A stretch of DNA of 64,000 nt from Pseudomonadota bacterium. Lineage in GTDB: Bacteria > Pseudomonadota > Alphaproteobacteria > Caulobacterales > Caulobacteraceae. A program made the translations under genes and the position numbers. The DNA is taken from contig JAFECT010000013.1 in assembly GCA_018241995.1 (NCBI GenBank), positions 62,001-126,000 on the forward strand, given 5' to 3'. The stretch's first letter is position 1; each line of letters starts with the position of its first letter. The notes below the pieces were generated by a model that was given only the letters and a program-made list of their open reading frames with translations, had not been told where the DNA came from and made no database searches. Positions 40,630-49,353 of the stretch are shown one piece after another.

Positions 40630-42690
40630 CTAAGCGGAGAGCCCTATATCGCCTTCGATGACCTGCTGCACCAGCTTCGGCCTCTCTCCGGCGGCCCAGG
40701 CCTTGGCCGTGAGGGCCACGCGGTAGCGCAGCGGTCCGCCGTCGGGGCGTTCGCTGCGGGTCACCGGCCGCGGGATGCAGACGAACTCGGTGCGCATCTC
40801 CTTCGCGCTGAGCCGGACGATCGCATAGCCGTGGCCGCCATGGTCGATGAACTCCAGGTGCGGGGCCAGGTCGGGGTTCGAAACGGCATGGGCGCGCTTG
40901 AGGTCGAAGCTCTTCGCATACTCCAGGCACGAGCGGACGCCGTGCTTGGTCATCAGGTTGTAGGTCCAGTCGGGCTTGGCCGCGCCAGGCCGATCGACGA
41001 GGAACAGGGGTTTCAGCGGATCGGGCTTCTTGAAGCCATGCTCCAGGGCTTCCATCGACCCGGCGCTCGAAAGCGAGCCGCCGACGAAGCTGAGACCCAC
41101 GGGCTCGAACTTGCCCGGCGGCAACTGCGAGCTGGCATAACCCGCCCAGAAGCTGTGCCGGTCGCCCGAGACGATCGCGAAGCCGGTGATCTTCTGGTCG
41201 CGAACCAGGTCGTAGATCTCGGCGCGCTCATGATAGGCCATGCCATAGTCGCCGATGGGCACTGCGGCATAGGTGGACTGGGGCCAGGTCTCCTTGAGCA
41301 GGCCCGCGGGGAGGTTCTGCGGGTCGCAACGCGAATCCAGCGCGCCTTCGGAATTGCCCCAGATCTTCCACGTCGCCTTCGACTTGCGCAGCTGGTCCTT
41401 GAACCAGGCCTTCTGCGTGGCGCCGAGAATGGTCTGCGGCGACGCATCCTTGCGCGAATTCGGGACGTGCGCGCCGTTGAATGAGATTTCGGCCGGTGGG
41501 TTTCCACCGTTGAAGGCGCGGCCCCCGTCCATGATCAGCGCCGCATGCTCGGGGTACATGTCGGTGAACTCCGGACCCCAGCCGGCGACAGCCGGATCTT
41601 CGAAGGGATCGGGGCCGCGATAGCTGTGCTGGTCGGTGATGATCACGTCCAGATGCGGCCCGTAGCGATAGGTGCGGTAGCCGATCAGGCTGTTGATCGC
41701 GATGAGGTTGTTGGGCTCGAGCCCCAGGCCGTTGTCGTCCCACTTGTCGATCGGCACGTTCTTCACCTCGGGCGGGCCGAAGTGCTCCAGCGAACCGCTG
41801 GGCGGCATGACGCGCGCGGGCAGATACTCGAACCAGGCCTGGTTGGCGGCCACCTTGATGGTTTGCCCCGGCCGCGGTGGGCCGCCCGCCTGCTGGATGC
41901 TCTGCCGGCCCTGCCACGAGAACTCGTGATTGTCCCAGATCGCGACGAACGGCCAGCGCGCCCGCGCGTCCTGCAGGTCCGGATCCTTGAGGTAGCCGCG
42001 ATAGACGGCGCGATAGCCGTCGACCGTCAGCGGATAGTGGAACTTGCCGACCTTGCCGCCGTCGGCGATCCGCGCGACCTCGTAGATGATGCGGTCGTAG
42101 CGCATCTTCTGCTCTTCGGGATATTCGACCAATTCGTAGATGAAGTCGCCCAGGTGCAGGACGAAGCCGAGCTGATCCTTGGGCTGGGCGCGCTCGTCCT
42201 CGAAGATCATCCGGCGATAGGCGTTGAGCGAGCCCTCGTTGACGTCCTGGCAGCTGACGAAGGCGAAGTTGACGGGCCGCGGGTCGTTCGCGGCGGGCGC
42301 GGTGATGGTGCGGCCGACCCGGCTGCCATTCCCGTCGGCGTCGGTGAAGCGGTACCAGTAGACGCGCGACGGCTTGAGCCCGGCGACCAGCACGCGCGTG
42401 GTCCAGTCCGCGGCCGCACTGACCGGCGCCGGCGCGTGCGCGATGACCCGATGGAACGCCTCGTCCTCGGCGACTTCGACGGTCAGCACATGGCGCTCCC
42501 CTTCCGGGAACGCCCGACGGGTCCACAGGATGACGCTGTGCGCATCGGGATCGCCGGACGCAACGCCTTCAGGATAGAGATCACGCCGCTCGCGCCACCC
42601 GATGCGCGAGGCGCGGGCCTTGCCGCTCCAGGTCAGGGCGGCGCCGATCGCCGCCGCCGTCTCGATGAATCCCCGGCGGCTGAGCGTCAT
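40630..42690 (-). CDS. Alkaline phosphatase D (PhoD) family protein, Tat-exported
   Basis: The product is 686 residues, longer than typical PhoD (about 520-600). A Tat signal (SRRGFIETAAAIGAALTWSG) begins at residue 4. The N-terminal PhoD domain has YPEGVASGDPDAHSVILWTR, and the metallophosphatase domain has FVSCQDVN, LHLGDFIYE, WDNHEF and ITDQHSYRGPDP-type motifs that supply Ca and Fe ligands, then SGDRHSFW. It should hydrolyse phosphodiesters and monoesters in the periplasm, usually under phosphate limitation. I do not see a clear Pho box upstream. Confidence 0.93.
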   Translation of the reverse strand: MTLSRRGFIETAAAIGAALTWSGKARASRIGWRERRDLYPEGVASGDPDAHSVILWTRRAFPEGERHVLTVEVAEDEAFHRVIAHAPAPVSAAADWTTRVLVAGLKPSRVYWYRFTDADGNGSRVGRTITAPAANDPRPVNFAFVSCQDVNEGSLNAYRRMIFEDERAQPKDQLGFVLHLGDFIYELVEYPEEQKMRYDRIIYEVARIADGGKVGKFHYPLTVDGYRAVYRGYLKDPDLQDARARWPFVAIWDNHEFSWQGRQSIQQAGGPPRPGQTIKVAANQAWFEYLPARVMPPSGSLEHFGPPEVKNVPIDKWDDNGLGLEPNNLIAINSLIGYRTYRYGPHLDVIITDQHSYRGPDPFEDPAVAGWGPEFTDMYPEHAALIMDGGRAFNGGNPPAEISFNGAHVPNSRKDASPQTILGATQKAWFKDQLRKSKATWKIWGNSEGALDSRCDPQNLPAGLLKETWPQSTYAAVPIGDYGMAYHERAEIYDLVRDQKITGFAIVSGDRHSFWAGYASSQLPPGKFEPVGLSFVGGSLSSAGSMEALEHGFKKPDPLKPLFLVDRPGAAKPDWTYNLMTKHGVRSCLEYAKSFDLKRAHAVSNPDLAPHLEFIDHGGHGYAIVRLSAKEMRTEFVCIPRPVTRSERPDGGPLRYRVALTAKAWAAGERPKLVQQVIEGDIGLSA

Positions 42691-42899
42691 GATCTATCCC
42701 CTGTTCAGCATCTTCCCGCGCCGGCGCGGACGGCGGCCCTTGACCTTCAGGCGAGCCGTGTGAGGCGGGTGGAAGATGCAGCCATGCCCTTGCGGGCAGT
42801 GCACCACCGGCGCGATGGGCCGCCTAATTAATTGAAATTCATCTGGAGCCGTTGCGCGACAGTCTCCCCCTTGCGCGCCTCTCACCCTTGCGCTACACA
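42691..42899. other. Divergent intergenic region, phoD-like gene and ArsR gene
   Basis: This gap of about 210 bases contains CTAATTAATTGAAATTCATC at 42824-42843, a clear AT-rich island in GC-rich DNA and a probable promoter for one of the divergent genes. Otherwise no ORF or long repeat is seen. Confidence 0.4.
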
Positions 42900-42917
42900 C
42901 TGAACCAGATGGTTCAG
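42900..42917. promoter_or_regulatory. Palindromic operator on the start codon of the ArsR gene
   Basis: CTGAACCA-GA-TGGTTCAG is a perfect inverted repeat (8-base arms) that contains the ATG at 42909. A site here would block initiation of transcription or translation of the ArsR-SRPBCC operon; it is probably bound by the ArsR product itself. Confidence 0.55.
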
Positions 42918-43271
42918 TTTTCGACAGCCCGCCTCGACGCCTCCTTCGCCGCGCTCTCGGATGCGACCCGGCGTGGCGTCCTGGAGCAGCTCGGGCGTTC
43001 GGACGCTTCGATTACGGAGTTGGCCGACCGGTTCCACATGACGCTGACGGGCATGAAGAAGCACGTCGGCGTGCTGGAGCAGGCGGGGCTGGTCACGACC
43101 GAGAAGGTCGGGCGCGTGCGCACCTGCAGGCTGGGCGCGCGCGGACTCGACGAAGAGGCGGCCTGGATCGATGGCCGCCGCCAGGTCTGGAACGAACGCT
43201 TCGACGCGCTGAACGACGTGGTCGAAGCTCTTAAACGCAAGGAGAACGGCGATGGGCGAAAAGGTGACTAG
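42909..43271 (+). CDS. ArsR-type winged-helix regulator of an SRPBCC cassette (copy 1)
   Basis: The product is 120 residues from the ATG at 42909, which lies in a palindrome. The winged helix reads LDASFAALSDATRRGVLEQLGRSDASITELADRFHMTLTGMKKHVGVLEQAGLVTTEKVGRVRTC. The arsenic-binding Cys pair of ArsR is missing, and the KVGRVRTC wing is that of the subfamily paired with SRPBCC (AHSA1) proteins. Its 3' end overlaps the SRPBCC gene by 20 bases. Ligand unknown. Confidence 0.92.
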   Translation: MVQFSTARLDASFAALSDATRRGVLEQLGRSDASITELADRFHMTLTGMKKHVGVLEQAGLVTTEKVGRVRTCRLGARGLDEEAAWIDGRRQVWNERFDALNDVVEALKRKENGDGRKGD

Positions 43272-43740
43272 CGGCCGCACGACGATCGAACGGGCGTCCG
43301 ACCGCGAATTCGTGGTGACGCGAACCTTCGACGCCCCGGCGCGGCTGGTGTTCGAGGCCTGGACCAAGGCCGAGCTGTTCAAGCTGTGGTGGGCGCCCAA
43401 ATCGATCGGCGTGCCCCTGCTAGCCTGCGAAATGGATGTGCGCACCGGCGGCGGCTACAGCCTCTCCTTCGGCCATGACCCGGCCCAGGCCATGACCTTT
43501 TACGGCAAGTATCTGGAGGTCACGCCGCCCTCGCGCCTGGTCTGGACCAACGACGAGGGCGACGAAGGCGCCGTCACCACCGTGATCTTCGAGGACAAGG
43601 ACGGCGGGACCCTGCTGACGCTGCGCGAAACCTATCCGTCGAAGGAAGCGCTCGAAGCGGGCGCCGGGGCCGAACAGGGCCTGCCCGAGCAGTTCGAGCA
43701 GCTGGACGCGTTGCTGGCCGACATGGCCGCACGCGCCTGA
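43252..43740 (+). CDS. SRPBCC / AHSA1 domain protein (copy 1)
   Basis: The product is 162 residues with the START-like helix-grip fold: FVVTRTFDAPARLVFEAWTKAELFKLWWAPK at the start, a beta-sheet region, and the long C-terminal helix GLPEQFEQLDALLADMAARA. The large internal cavity of the fold binds lipids or hydrophobic small molecules, but the substrate of this branch is unknown. It overlaps the regulator gene, so both are made from one transcript. Confidence 0.93.
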   Translation: MGEKVTSGRTTIERASDREFVVTRTFDAPARLVFEAWTKAELFKLWWAPKSIGVPLLACEMDVRTGGGYSLSFGHDPAQAMTFYGKYLEVTPPSRLVWTNDEGDEGAVTTVIFEDKDGGTLLTLRETYPSKEALEAGAGAEQGLPEQFEQLDALLADMAARA

Positions 43741-43745
43741 GCGGC

Positions 43746-44585
43746 TTAAGGCGGCCAGGCCTGGGTCTGGCCGCGGAAGGCCTTGGCGATGAACTCCGCC
43801 GACTTTCGCCACTTTCCGCCGGCCTTTTGCGGGGCCGCGACCGCCGGCGGAAAATAGTCCCCGTGGCCATAGCCCTGCTTGTCGGGGATCTGCGAGGGCG
43901 CGACCGGGGGCGCGATCGGCGAGGCGGGTCCCGCATAGCCAAGGGCGCGGGTGAACGGCGTGTGGTCGTCGTGCAGCAGGTCGGCGATCAGGTCGCCGAT
44001 CGGATAGGCCAGCTTCAGCACATTGTCGGACTTGGAAGCGAGGGTCGACGTGGCCAGGGCGTTGCGGTCGGCCGCGGCGTACTGGGTGTTCAGGCAGTCG
44101 CGGTTGATCGCTCCGGCGGTGACCGTGACCGTACGCGCCGGCTTGGCCAAGGTGTTCAGCGCCTCCAGCACCACCCGCGCGCCCAGGCTGTGCGAGACCA
44201 GCGAGATGCTGTGCGCATCGCCGAGCTGTTGGTTGCAGAAGCGGGCCACGCGCCGGCCGCTGTCCATCGCCGGCCCGCCCTCGAACGGATAGTTGACCAC
44301 CGGCAGCCAGAAATCCCCGGGCCAGAGGATGCCGAAGAACAGCTCCGAACCGGAAGGCTTCAGCGACTGCTCCAGCCAGGCCATGGAGCGCACGCCGTTC
44401 TGCAGCGAGACGTTGAAGCCGTGCGCGGCCAGCAGCAGGTCCTTGCCCCTGGCCAGGGCCGCGGTCTCCGCCGCGCTGACGGGGCGAAAAGCCAGGGTCG
44501 GCGCCGTGCCGTCGGCCTCGACCACGTGCACATCGACCACCGGCCCGCCGACCGACTGGGCCCGGACGCTGAGGTAGAGCGTCAC
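43746..44585 (-). CDS. Alpha/beta hydrolase, DUF900-like
   Basis: The product is 279 residues with no signal peptide. The alpha/beta hydrolase fold shows LLLAAHGFNVSLQNGVRSMAWLEQSL with an oxyanion-type HGFN, and the nucleophile elbow LVSHSLGARVV (Ser in SHSLG) at about 130. The strand-helix pattern is near that of DUF900 hydrolases. The late His is in the GYGHGDYF region. Substrate unknown. It begins four bases after the stop of a membrane protein gene on the same strand, which points to a two-gene unit. Confidence 0.85.
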   Translation of the reverse strand: MTLYLSVRAQSVGGPVVDVHVVEADGTAPTLAFRPVSAAETAALARGKDLLLAAHGFNVSLQNGVRSMAWLEQSLKPSGSELFFGILWPGDFWLPVVNYPFEGGPAMDSGRRVARFCNQQLGDAHSISLVSHSLGARVVLEALNTLAKPARTVTVTAGAINRDCLNTQYAAADRNALATSTLASKSDNVLKLAYPIGDLIADLLHDDHTPFTRALGYAGPASPIAPPVAPSQIPDKQGYGHGDYFPPAVAAPQKAGGKWRKSAEFIAKAFRGQTQAWPP

Positions 44586-44589
44586 CCTA

Positions 44590-45294
44590 TCAGCCCTTGG
44601 CCACGCGGACCGCGTTCACGGCGGTGGCCAGCGAGGACGCCAGGTCCTTGGCCACCGGCGCGATGGGCACGGCTATGACCCCCATCATCACCGCGATCAG
44701 CAGGTCCCGGCTGGCGAGATAGCCGACCAAGGTATGGGTCTGGGCGTCGAAGATCATGGCGCCGGCGATCACAGCCAGCACCAGGGCGGTCAGGGCCGCC
44801 AGACCCTTGGCGGCGTTGCGGTACTGCTGGTCGGCGCGCCCGAAGGCGGCGTCCAGCGTCGCCTCCACCACCGCGTCCAGCCGGCCCAGCACATTCAGGT
44901 CTTCCTCCTTCAGAGGCGTCCCGCGCTCGATCTTGGTCACCGCCGTCTGCAGGGCCTGGGGGTCGACCCGGCCGGCGACGGCGATCTCGGCGGCGTTCTC
45001 AGAGGTCAGGCCGAGCCGGATCAGCCCCTTGGCCTTGGCCTTTTGGTCCGCCGCCGGCGCGCCGTTCAGCCATTGGGCGCGCAGGGTCTGCAGCCACTCC
45101 TCACCGCCCCCGATCAGCAAAGCCGGCGCGAAGGGCCGGGTCGCCCGCGCGATATAGCCGAAGCCGATGTTTGACGGGCCGCCCCAGAAGGCCTTGGACA
45201 CGTCCACTAGGCCGAACGCAGCGGTCCCCAGCGCCGCGGCGGCGCCCAGCACATTGGCGATGTTCTCCAGCTCGCCGTTCAGAAGATCGGTCAT
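44590..45294 (-). CDS. Hypothetical membrane protein, partner of the alpha/beta hydrolase
   Basis: The product is 234 residues. An N-terminal amphipathic/hydrophobic segment (about 10-32) and two clear C-terminal membrane segments (about 164-184, LTALVLAVIAGAMIFDA, and 190-212, LIAVMMGVIAVPIAPVA) enclose a soluble helical middle (about 70-155). I do not recognise a family. It precedes the hydrolase gene with a gap of four bases, so it may anchor or regulate that enzyme. Confidence 0.75.
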   Translation of the reverse strand: MTDLLNGELENIANVLGAAAALGTAAFGLVDVSKAFWGGPSNIGFGYIARATRPFAPALLIGGGEEWLQTLRAQWLNGAPAADQKAKAKGLIRLGLTSENAAEIAVAGRVDPQALQTAVTKIERGTPLKEEDLNVLGRLDAVVEATLDAAFGRADQQYRNAAKGLAALTALVLAVIAGAMIFDAQTHTLVGYLASRDLLIAVMMGVIAVPIAPVAKDLASSLATAVNAVRVAKG

Positions 45295-45377
45295 GATCGC
45301 TCCCCCGTTCGGAGCGCATCAGACGCCAAAAGGTTGAGTCGAGTCAAAGCTCGACGAAAGCATGCAGATCGGGAGGC

Positions 45378-46289
45378 TCAGCCCCCGACCTTGGCCAGGA
45401 ACTCGCCGACCAGCCGCTCGAAGGTCTCGGGGTCATCCACGAACACCGCATGAGCGGCGTTCGGCATCACCTCGATGCGGCCGTCGGGCAAGGCCGCCGT
45501 CATGGCCTTTTGGGCCTCGAGTTCGGCGGAGCGGCCGGAGGCGATCACCAGGGTCGGCGCCTTGAACTTGGGCAGGGCGGTGGAGCGGTCGCGCCCGAAC
45601 AGGTCGGCGATCAGCATGGCCTGGCTGATCGCGCTGGGCGTCTTCATGCCTTGGTCCACCAGCTGCGCCCGCTCCGCGTCAGTGACGGGCCGCGAGATGA
45701 TCGCGCGCATCAAGCCGTCGGTGAACTCGCGCGGCGCCTCGGCCAGGATCGGCAGCAGGCGGAACTGTCGCACGGCGAAGGGCAGCACGTTGGGGAGGTC
45801 GGCGGCGCCCTTGGATATGGTGGAGTCCACCAGCACCACCGCCTTGATCCGGTCGGTACCGAACTGGTCGACGTAGGCCGCCACGTCCTGCACGCCCTGC
45901 GACCATCCGATCAGCACGATCGGCCCGGCGTGAAGCGTCTCCAGCGCCGCGTGGTAGTCGCGGGCGCGCTGCTCCGGCGTATCGCCCTCGCCGGTCTTGG
46001 TGGAGTCGCCCTGCGAACGAGGGTCGAAGGCGATCACCCGATGCGTCCGGCCGAACGTCTCCAGCTGGTGCGACCAGACCGAGGCGGTCAACCGCCAGCC
46101 GGGGATCAGCACAATGGTCGGGGCGTTCGATGCCGTTCCCGTCTCCAGGACGTGCAGCTGCACGCCGCCGCCGACATCGACCATGGCGGAGCGAGGCTGG
46201 GGTTGTGCTTGGCTTTGGGCCTGCGCCGCGCCGGCGGCGCACAGAGCCAAGGCGCAGGCCGCGCCGACGATTCGGATCCAGGGCGCCAT
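45378..46289 (-). CDS. Exported alpha/beta hydrolase
   Basis: The product is 303 residues from the ATG at 46289 with a signal peptide (MAPWIRIVGAACALALCAAGAAQA). The hydrolase fold has IVLIPGWRLTASVWSHQLE with the oxyanion-hole PGW, DPRSQGDS, the nucleophile Ser in LIGWSQGVQDV, and the catalytic His in NAAHAVFVDDPETF. It acts in the periplasm on an ester or similar small substrate; its sequence resembles haloperoxidase/arylesterase-type enzymes. The frame is open 41 codons further upstream without support. Confidence 0.92.
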   Translation of the reverse strand: MAPWIRIVGAACALALCAAGAAQAQSQAQPQPRSAMVDVGGGVQLHVLETGTASNAPTIVLIPGWRLTASVWSHQLETFGRTHRVIAFDPRSQGDSTKTGEGDTPEQRARDYHAALETLHAGPIVLIGWSQGVQDVAAYVDQFGTDRIKAVVLVDSTISKGAADLPNVLPFAVRQFRLLPILAEAPREFTDGLMRAIISRPVTDAERAQLVDQGMKTPSAISQAMLIADLFGRDRSTALPKFKAPTLVIASGRSAELEAQKAMTAALPDGRIEVMPNAAHAVFVDDPETFERLVGEFLAKVGG

Positions 46290-46479
46290 CGGTCGCTCTC
46301 CAGGCTTGACTGCGAAGTAACTTAGCAGTCCGTAGCGCGGGCCATCGCGCCCGGCAAGGCGGTTGCTGCGAACGACGCGGGCGCCGACGCGGACTTCCAT
46401 GGCGAGGCTCATCCCCGCCCGCCGCGGTTCGTCCCTCGCCGGCTATCGGCGTCGCCGTGCGAGCGCGAATCCGTCGGCC

Positions 46480-47175
46480 ATGATCGACCTGCACCTCACC
46501 CTGAAATCCGCCCACATCGTCTCCGGCATGGCCGCCGTGCTGTTGGGGCCGCTGCCGCTGCTGAGCCGCAAAGGCTCGTGGACGCATCGAATGTCCGGCC
46601 GGCTGTTCGTGCTCGCCGGCGCCGTGGCGCTGAGCTGCGCGGCCCTGGCCGTCCTGCTCTATCCGCATCCGGTTCCGCTGATGGCCGCGACGCTCCTGAC
46701 CGCCTACCAGTTCATCGGCGGCCTGCGCGCCCTGCCCCGCTTCGGCGCGAGGCTCGGGCTGTTCGACGCGGGCCTGGCCCTATCGGCGGCGGGGCTCGGC
46801 GCCCTGCTGGTTCCGATCATGAGCCGGGGCAGCGCCTCCTGGCCGCCGGCGGTGGGCTGGACCATGCTGGGCTGGCTCACCATGGTCGTGACCTACGACC
46901 TCAGCCGGCATCTGTGGGCGGCGACCTGGCGGCATGGGTGGCGCCCGCTCGACCACGGGCTCAAGCTCACCGGCGCCTATTTCGGCATGGCGTCGGCGGG
47001 CGCGGGCAACGGGCTGCACGCGCTGCAGCCTTGGAGCCAGCTGGCGCCCTCCGTGCTCGGGACCCTCGTCATGGCGCTCCTGGCGGTCAACTATGTGCGC
47101 CGCCGTCGCCTCGTCCGCTCCGCCGCAGTCCCGCTCCCAGTCCCGCCCCATGACCCCGACACCGCCCTCGGTTGA
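46480..47175 (+). CDS. DUF2306-like membrane protein
   Basis: The product is 231 residues with six to seven membrane segments. The N-terminal LHLTLKSAHIVSGMAAVLLGPLPLLSRKGSWTHRMSGRLFVLAG has the His, Gly and HRMSG pattern of DUF2306-type proteins. The role is unknown. Its 3' end overlaps the LytTR regulator gene by 26 bases, so both are cotranslated. The upstream gap to the exported hydrolase (190 bases) holds the divergent promoters. Confidence 0.75.
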   Translation: MIDLHLTLKSAHIVSGMAAVLLGPLPLLSRKGSWTHRMSGRLFVLAGAVALSCAALAVLLYPHPVPLMAATLLTAYQFIGGLRALPRFGARLGLFDAGLALSAAGLGALLVPIMSRGSASWPPAVGWTMLGWLTMVVTYDLSRHLWAATWRHGWRPLDHGLKLTGAYFGMASAGAGNGLHALQPWSQLAPSVLGTLVMALLAVNYVRRRRLVRSAAVPLPVPPHDPDTALG

Positions 47176-48019
47176 ACCCCCGCCACACCCATGGGTGGCG
47201 CAGCGCTGGCCGTGGCTGGCGGGGGCGTTCGCCTACCTGATCACCGTCGTCTCCGCGGCGAGCGTGATCGCGCGCATGCGTCACCGGTCCGGGCATGATC
47301 TCACCTTCGCCCAGGCCCTGCTGTGGCAGGGGACGCTCTATGCCTGCTGGGTTCCCTTCGCCTGGGTGGTCGCCCGACTGATCCGACGCCTGGGGTTCAA
47401 CGGCCGCCTGTTCGCCCTGCTCTACGCCGTCAGCCTCTTTGCCGCCGCAGCGCACAGTCTCGTAGCGCTATGGCTCCAGGCCCGGTTCGGCGACGGCGTG
47501 CTGCGCTGGACGGCGCTGGAGACCGGCCTGCCGATCGACCTCTTGATCGCCACCGCCATCGCCGCCTTCGTCGCGGCGGTTGAGGCCCAGCGCATGGCCG
47601 CCGACGCCGCGGCCCAGCTCGCCGCGCTGGAGGCCGTGCTGGCCTCCGCCCGCCAAGCCAGCGCCGCCCGCTCGGCCGAGCGCCTGCTGGTCTCGGTCGG
47701 ATCGAAGCGGAAGTCCCTGCCGGCCGACGAGATCGAGTGGCTGGCCGCCGCGGGCAACTATGTGGTGGTCAACTGGGCCGGAGGCGAAGGCCTGGTGCGC
47801 GAGACGCTCAGCGGCCTGGCCTCGCGCCTGGACCCTCAGGTCTTCGTGCGCAGCCACCGCTCCACAGTCCTGAACCTCGGCAAGGTGGCCCACGCCATGC
47901 CCCTTGCCGACGGCTCCTGGCGCGCGACGCTGGAGAGCGGGGCCGACCTGGTGGTCAGCCGCACCTATCGTGACGAGGTCCTGAGCCGGCTGAAGGGTTC
48001 GGGCCCAGCCCAGGCGTGA
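47150..48019 (+). CDS. Membrane-bound LytTR-family regulator
   Basis: The product is 289 residues. Four membrane segments lie in about 12-140 (WLAGAFAYLITVVSAASVIA, LLWQGTLYACWVPFAWVVARL, LFALLYAVSLFAAAAHSLVAL, PIDLLIATAIAAFVAAV), then a short coiled coil, then a LytTR DNA-binding domain at about 180-280 (LPADEIEWLAAAGNYVVVNW, RETLSGLASRLDPQVFVRSHRSTVLNLGKV). It is probably a one-component sensor that binds DNA from the membrane. The gene overlaps that of a DUF2306-like protein, which may be its signal partner or target. Confidence 0.92.
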   Translation: MTPTPPSVEPPPHPWVAQRWPWLAGAFAYLITVVSAASVIARMRHRSGHDLTFAQALLWQGTLYACWVPFAWVVARLIRRLGFNGRLFALLYAVSLFAAAAHSLVALWLQARFGDGVLRWTALETGLPIDLLIATAIAAFVAAVEAQRMAADAAAQLAALEAVLASARQASAARSAERLLVSVGSKRKSLPADEIEWLAAAGNYVVVNWAGGEGLVRETLSGLASRLDPQVFVRSHRSTVLNLGKVAHAMPLADGSWRATLESGADLVVSRTYRDEVLSRLKGSGPAQA

Positions 48020-48071
48020 CAGCAGCGCGCGACTCGGCTGAGCCTCGCCGCATCAAACAGGAGGCGGGCTC

Positions 48072-48476
48072 ATGACCAGCGAACTCCAGTGGCTTCTCTA
48101 CACCGTACTGATGACGGCCCTGTTCTGGCTTCCCTATATCCTCGACCGCCTGAAGGTGCGCGGCGTGATCCCGGCCATGACCGGCAACGAAGCCGAGGAG
48201 GGCGTCGATCACTCGCCCTGGGCCAAGCGGGCGCGCGCGGCGCACAGGAACGCGGTCGAAAACCTGGTGATCTTCGCCGCCGCGGTGCTCGCGTGCCAAG
48301 CGCTGGGGATATCGACCCCGGCCACGGCCTGGGCGGCGCTGATCTATTTCTTCGCGCGGCTGGTCCACTACGTGGTCTACACCCTGGGCGTGCCCTACCT
48401 GCGCACCCTGTCCTTCGCGGCCGGTTTCGCCTGCCAGCTGGTGCTGATCTTCAGCGCGCTGGGGTGGATGCGCTAG
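48072..48476 (+). CDS. MAPEG family membrane protein
   Basis: The product is 134 residues with four membrane helices. The family pattern is clear: RARAAHRNAVENLVIFAAAVLACQALG with the RAxxNxxEN motif, and FFARLVHYVVYTLGVPYLRTLSFAAGF. MAPEG proteins include glutathione transferases and eicosanoid enzymes; bacterial members are mostly uncharacterised. The gene follows the LytTR gene after 52 bases. Confidence 0.94.
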   Translation: MTSELQWLLYTVLMTALFWLPYILDRLKVRGVIPAMTGNEAEEGVDHSPWAKRARAAHRNAVENLVIFAAAVLACQALGISTPATAWAALIYFFARLVHYVVYTLGVPYLRTLSFAAGFACQLVLIFSALGWMR

Positions 48477-48650
48477 GCTTCGCGGCCCAAGCATCGGAAC
48501 GCCCTGGGGTTTCTTTTCAGCTCGGCCTTACGGTTGAGCCTTGCAGACCCCATATCTCGCCGGGGCGACCGTGGTCGGTTCGCCTTCGGCAGCCCGTTGT
48601 CGCCGACGACGGGCGGGGGCGTCATTCGACCCAACCGAAGGAGCCCGCCT

Positions 48651-48854
48651 ATGAGAGCCGCACAGATTCCCCCCCTGATCTTCCGCGTCCTGCAGCACGA
48701 GGGCGGCTGGTCCGTGGAGCATGACGGCCTGATTTCCGACGGCTCGCGCGCCAAGGCCGAGGCGGTCGCCGCCGCCACCAAGCGCGCCCGCGCCGCCCTG
48801 ACCCTCGGCCAGCCGGTGCAGATCCGCGTCCAGGGCGAGACCGGCTACTTCTGA
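48651..48854 (+). CDS. Small DUF2188-like protein
   Basis: The product is 67 residues from the ATG at 48651, with AAGGAG seven bases upstream. The pattern RVLQHEGGWSVEHDGLISDG, SRAKAEAVAAATKRARA and VQIRVQGETGYF resembles DUF2188 (a GGW strand, a helix of A/K and a final strand). Function is unknown. The frame is open further upstream, but the ribosome binding site decides the start. Confidence 0.75.
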   Translation: MRAAQIPPLIFRVLQHEGGWSVEHDGLISDGSRAKAEAVAAATKRARAALTLGQPVQIRVQGETGYF

Positions 48855-48928
48855 TCGCCTGAAGCGTCCCATTCAAAGGCGTCGCCGGTGCTTTCCGGCG
48901 CGAGCGGCTTGTCCGCGAAGGAGGCCGC

Positions 48929-49066
48929 ATGGCCAACAAGGAACAGCGCAAGGGCAACCGCGAAGCGCGCAAGACCAAGCAGCCCAAGGCCAAGCCCGCC
49001 CCGGCGACCTCCGCCTTCATCGTCACCGCGGGCAAGATCACCGCCGGAGATCCGAAGAAGCGCTAG
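48929..49066 (+). CDS. 45-residue basic small protein
   Basis: The ATG at 48929 has GAAGGAGG six bases upstream and opens a 45-codon frame ending TAG at 49064-49066. The product starts MANKEQRKGNREARKTKQPK and is Lys/Ala/Pro-rich, ending AGDPKKR. I recall similar short basic proteins in other Caulobacterales and Rhizobiales, of unknown role. The strong ribosome binding site supports real translation. Confidence 0.65.
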   Translation: MANKEQRKGNREARKTKQPKAKPAPATSAFIVTAGKITAGDPKKR

Positions 49067-49086
49067 GCCCGGAGAAGCGCTGAGCT

Positions 49087-49353
49087 CTACTTCGCGAACC
49101 AGCCCAGGATCGCGCGCACCCCGGCCACGAACTGGGCGCCGATCACCAGCAGAACCAGCGCCGCCGGGACTGCCGCCAGAGGCCCGGTCCAGGCGACCGC
49201 GCCGACCAGCTGCGCCGTCAGCATGGCAACTCCGGCCGCGGCGCAGGCAATCAGCGCCAGCCCCCAGCCGGTAATTCTGAGACCCGGCGCCCGCTTGCGG
49301 CGCCCCTGCCAGTCGATCAGGCCGAGCCGCCCGCCGCCATGGTCAATGGGCAT
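49087..49353 (-). CDS. Small two-TM protein downstream of the sensor kinase
   Basis: The product is 88 residues from the ATG at 49353. Two membrane segments lie at about 27-48 (GWGLALIACAAAGVAMLTAQ) and 55-76 (PLAAVPAALVLLVIGAQFVA). No family is recognised. Its start overlaps the sensor kinase stop by 11 bases, so it is translated with the kinase and may be part of its sensing system. Confidence 0.7.
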   Translation of the reverse strand: MPIDHGGGRLGLIDWQGRRKRAPGLRITGWGLALIACAAAGVAMLTAQLVGAVAWTGPLAAVPAALVLLVIGAQFVAGVRAILGWFAK

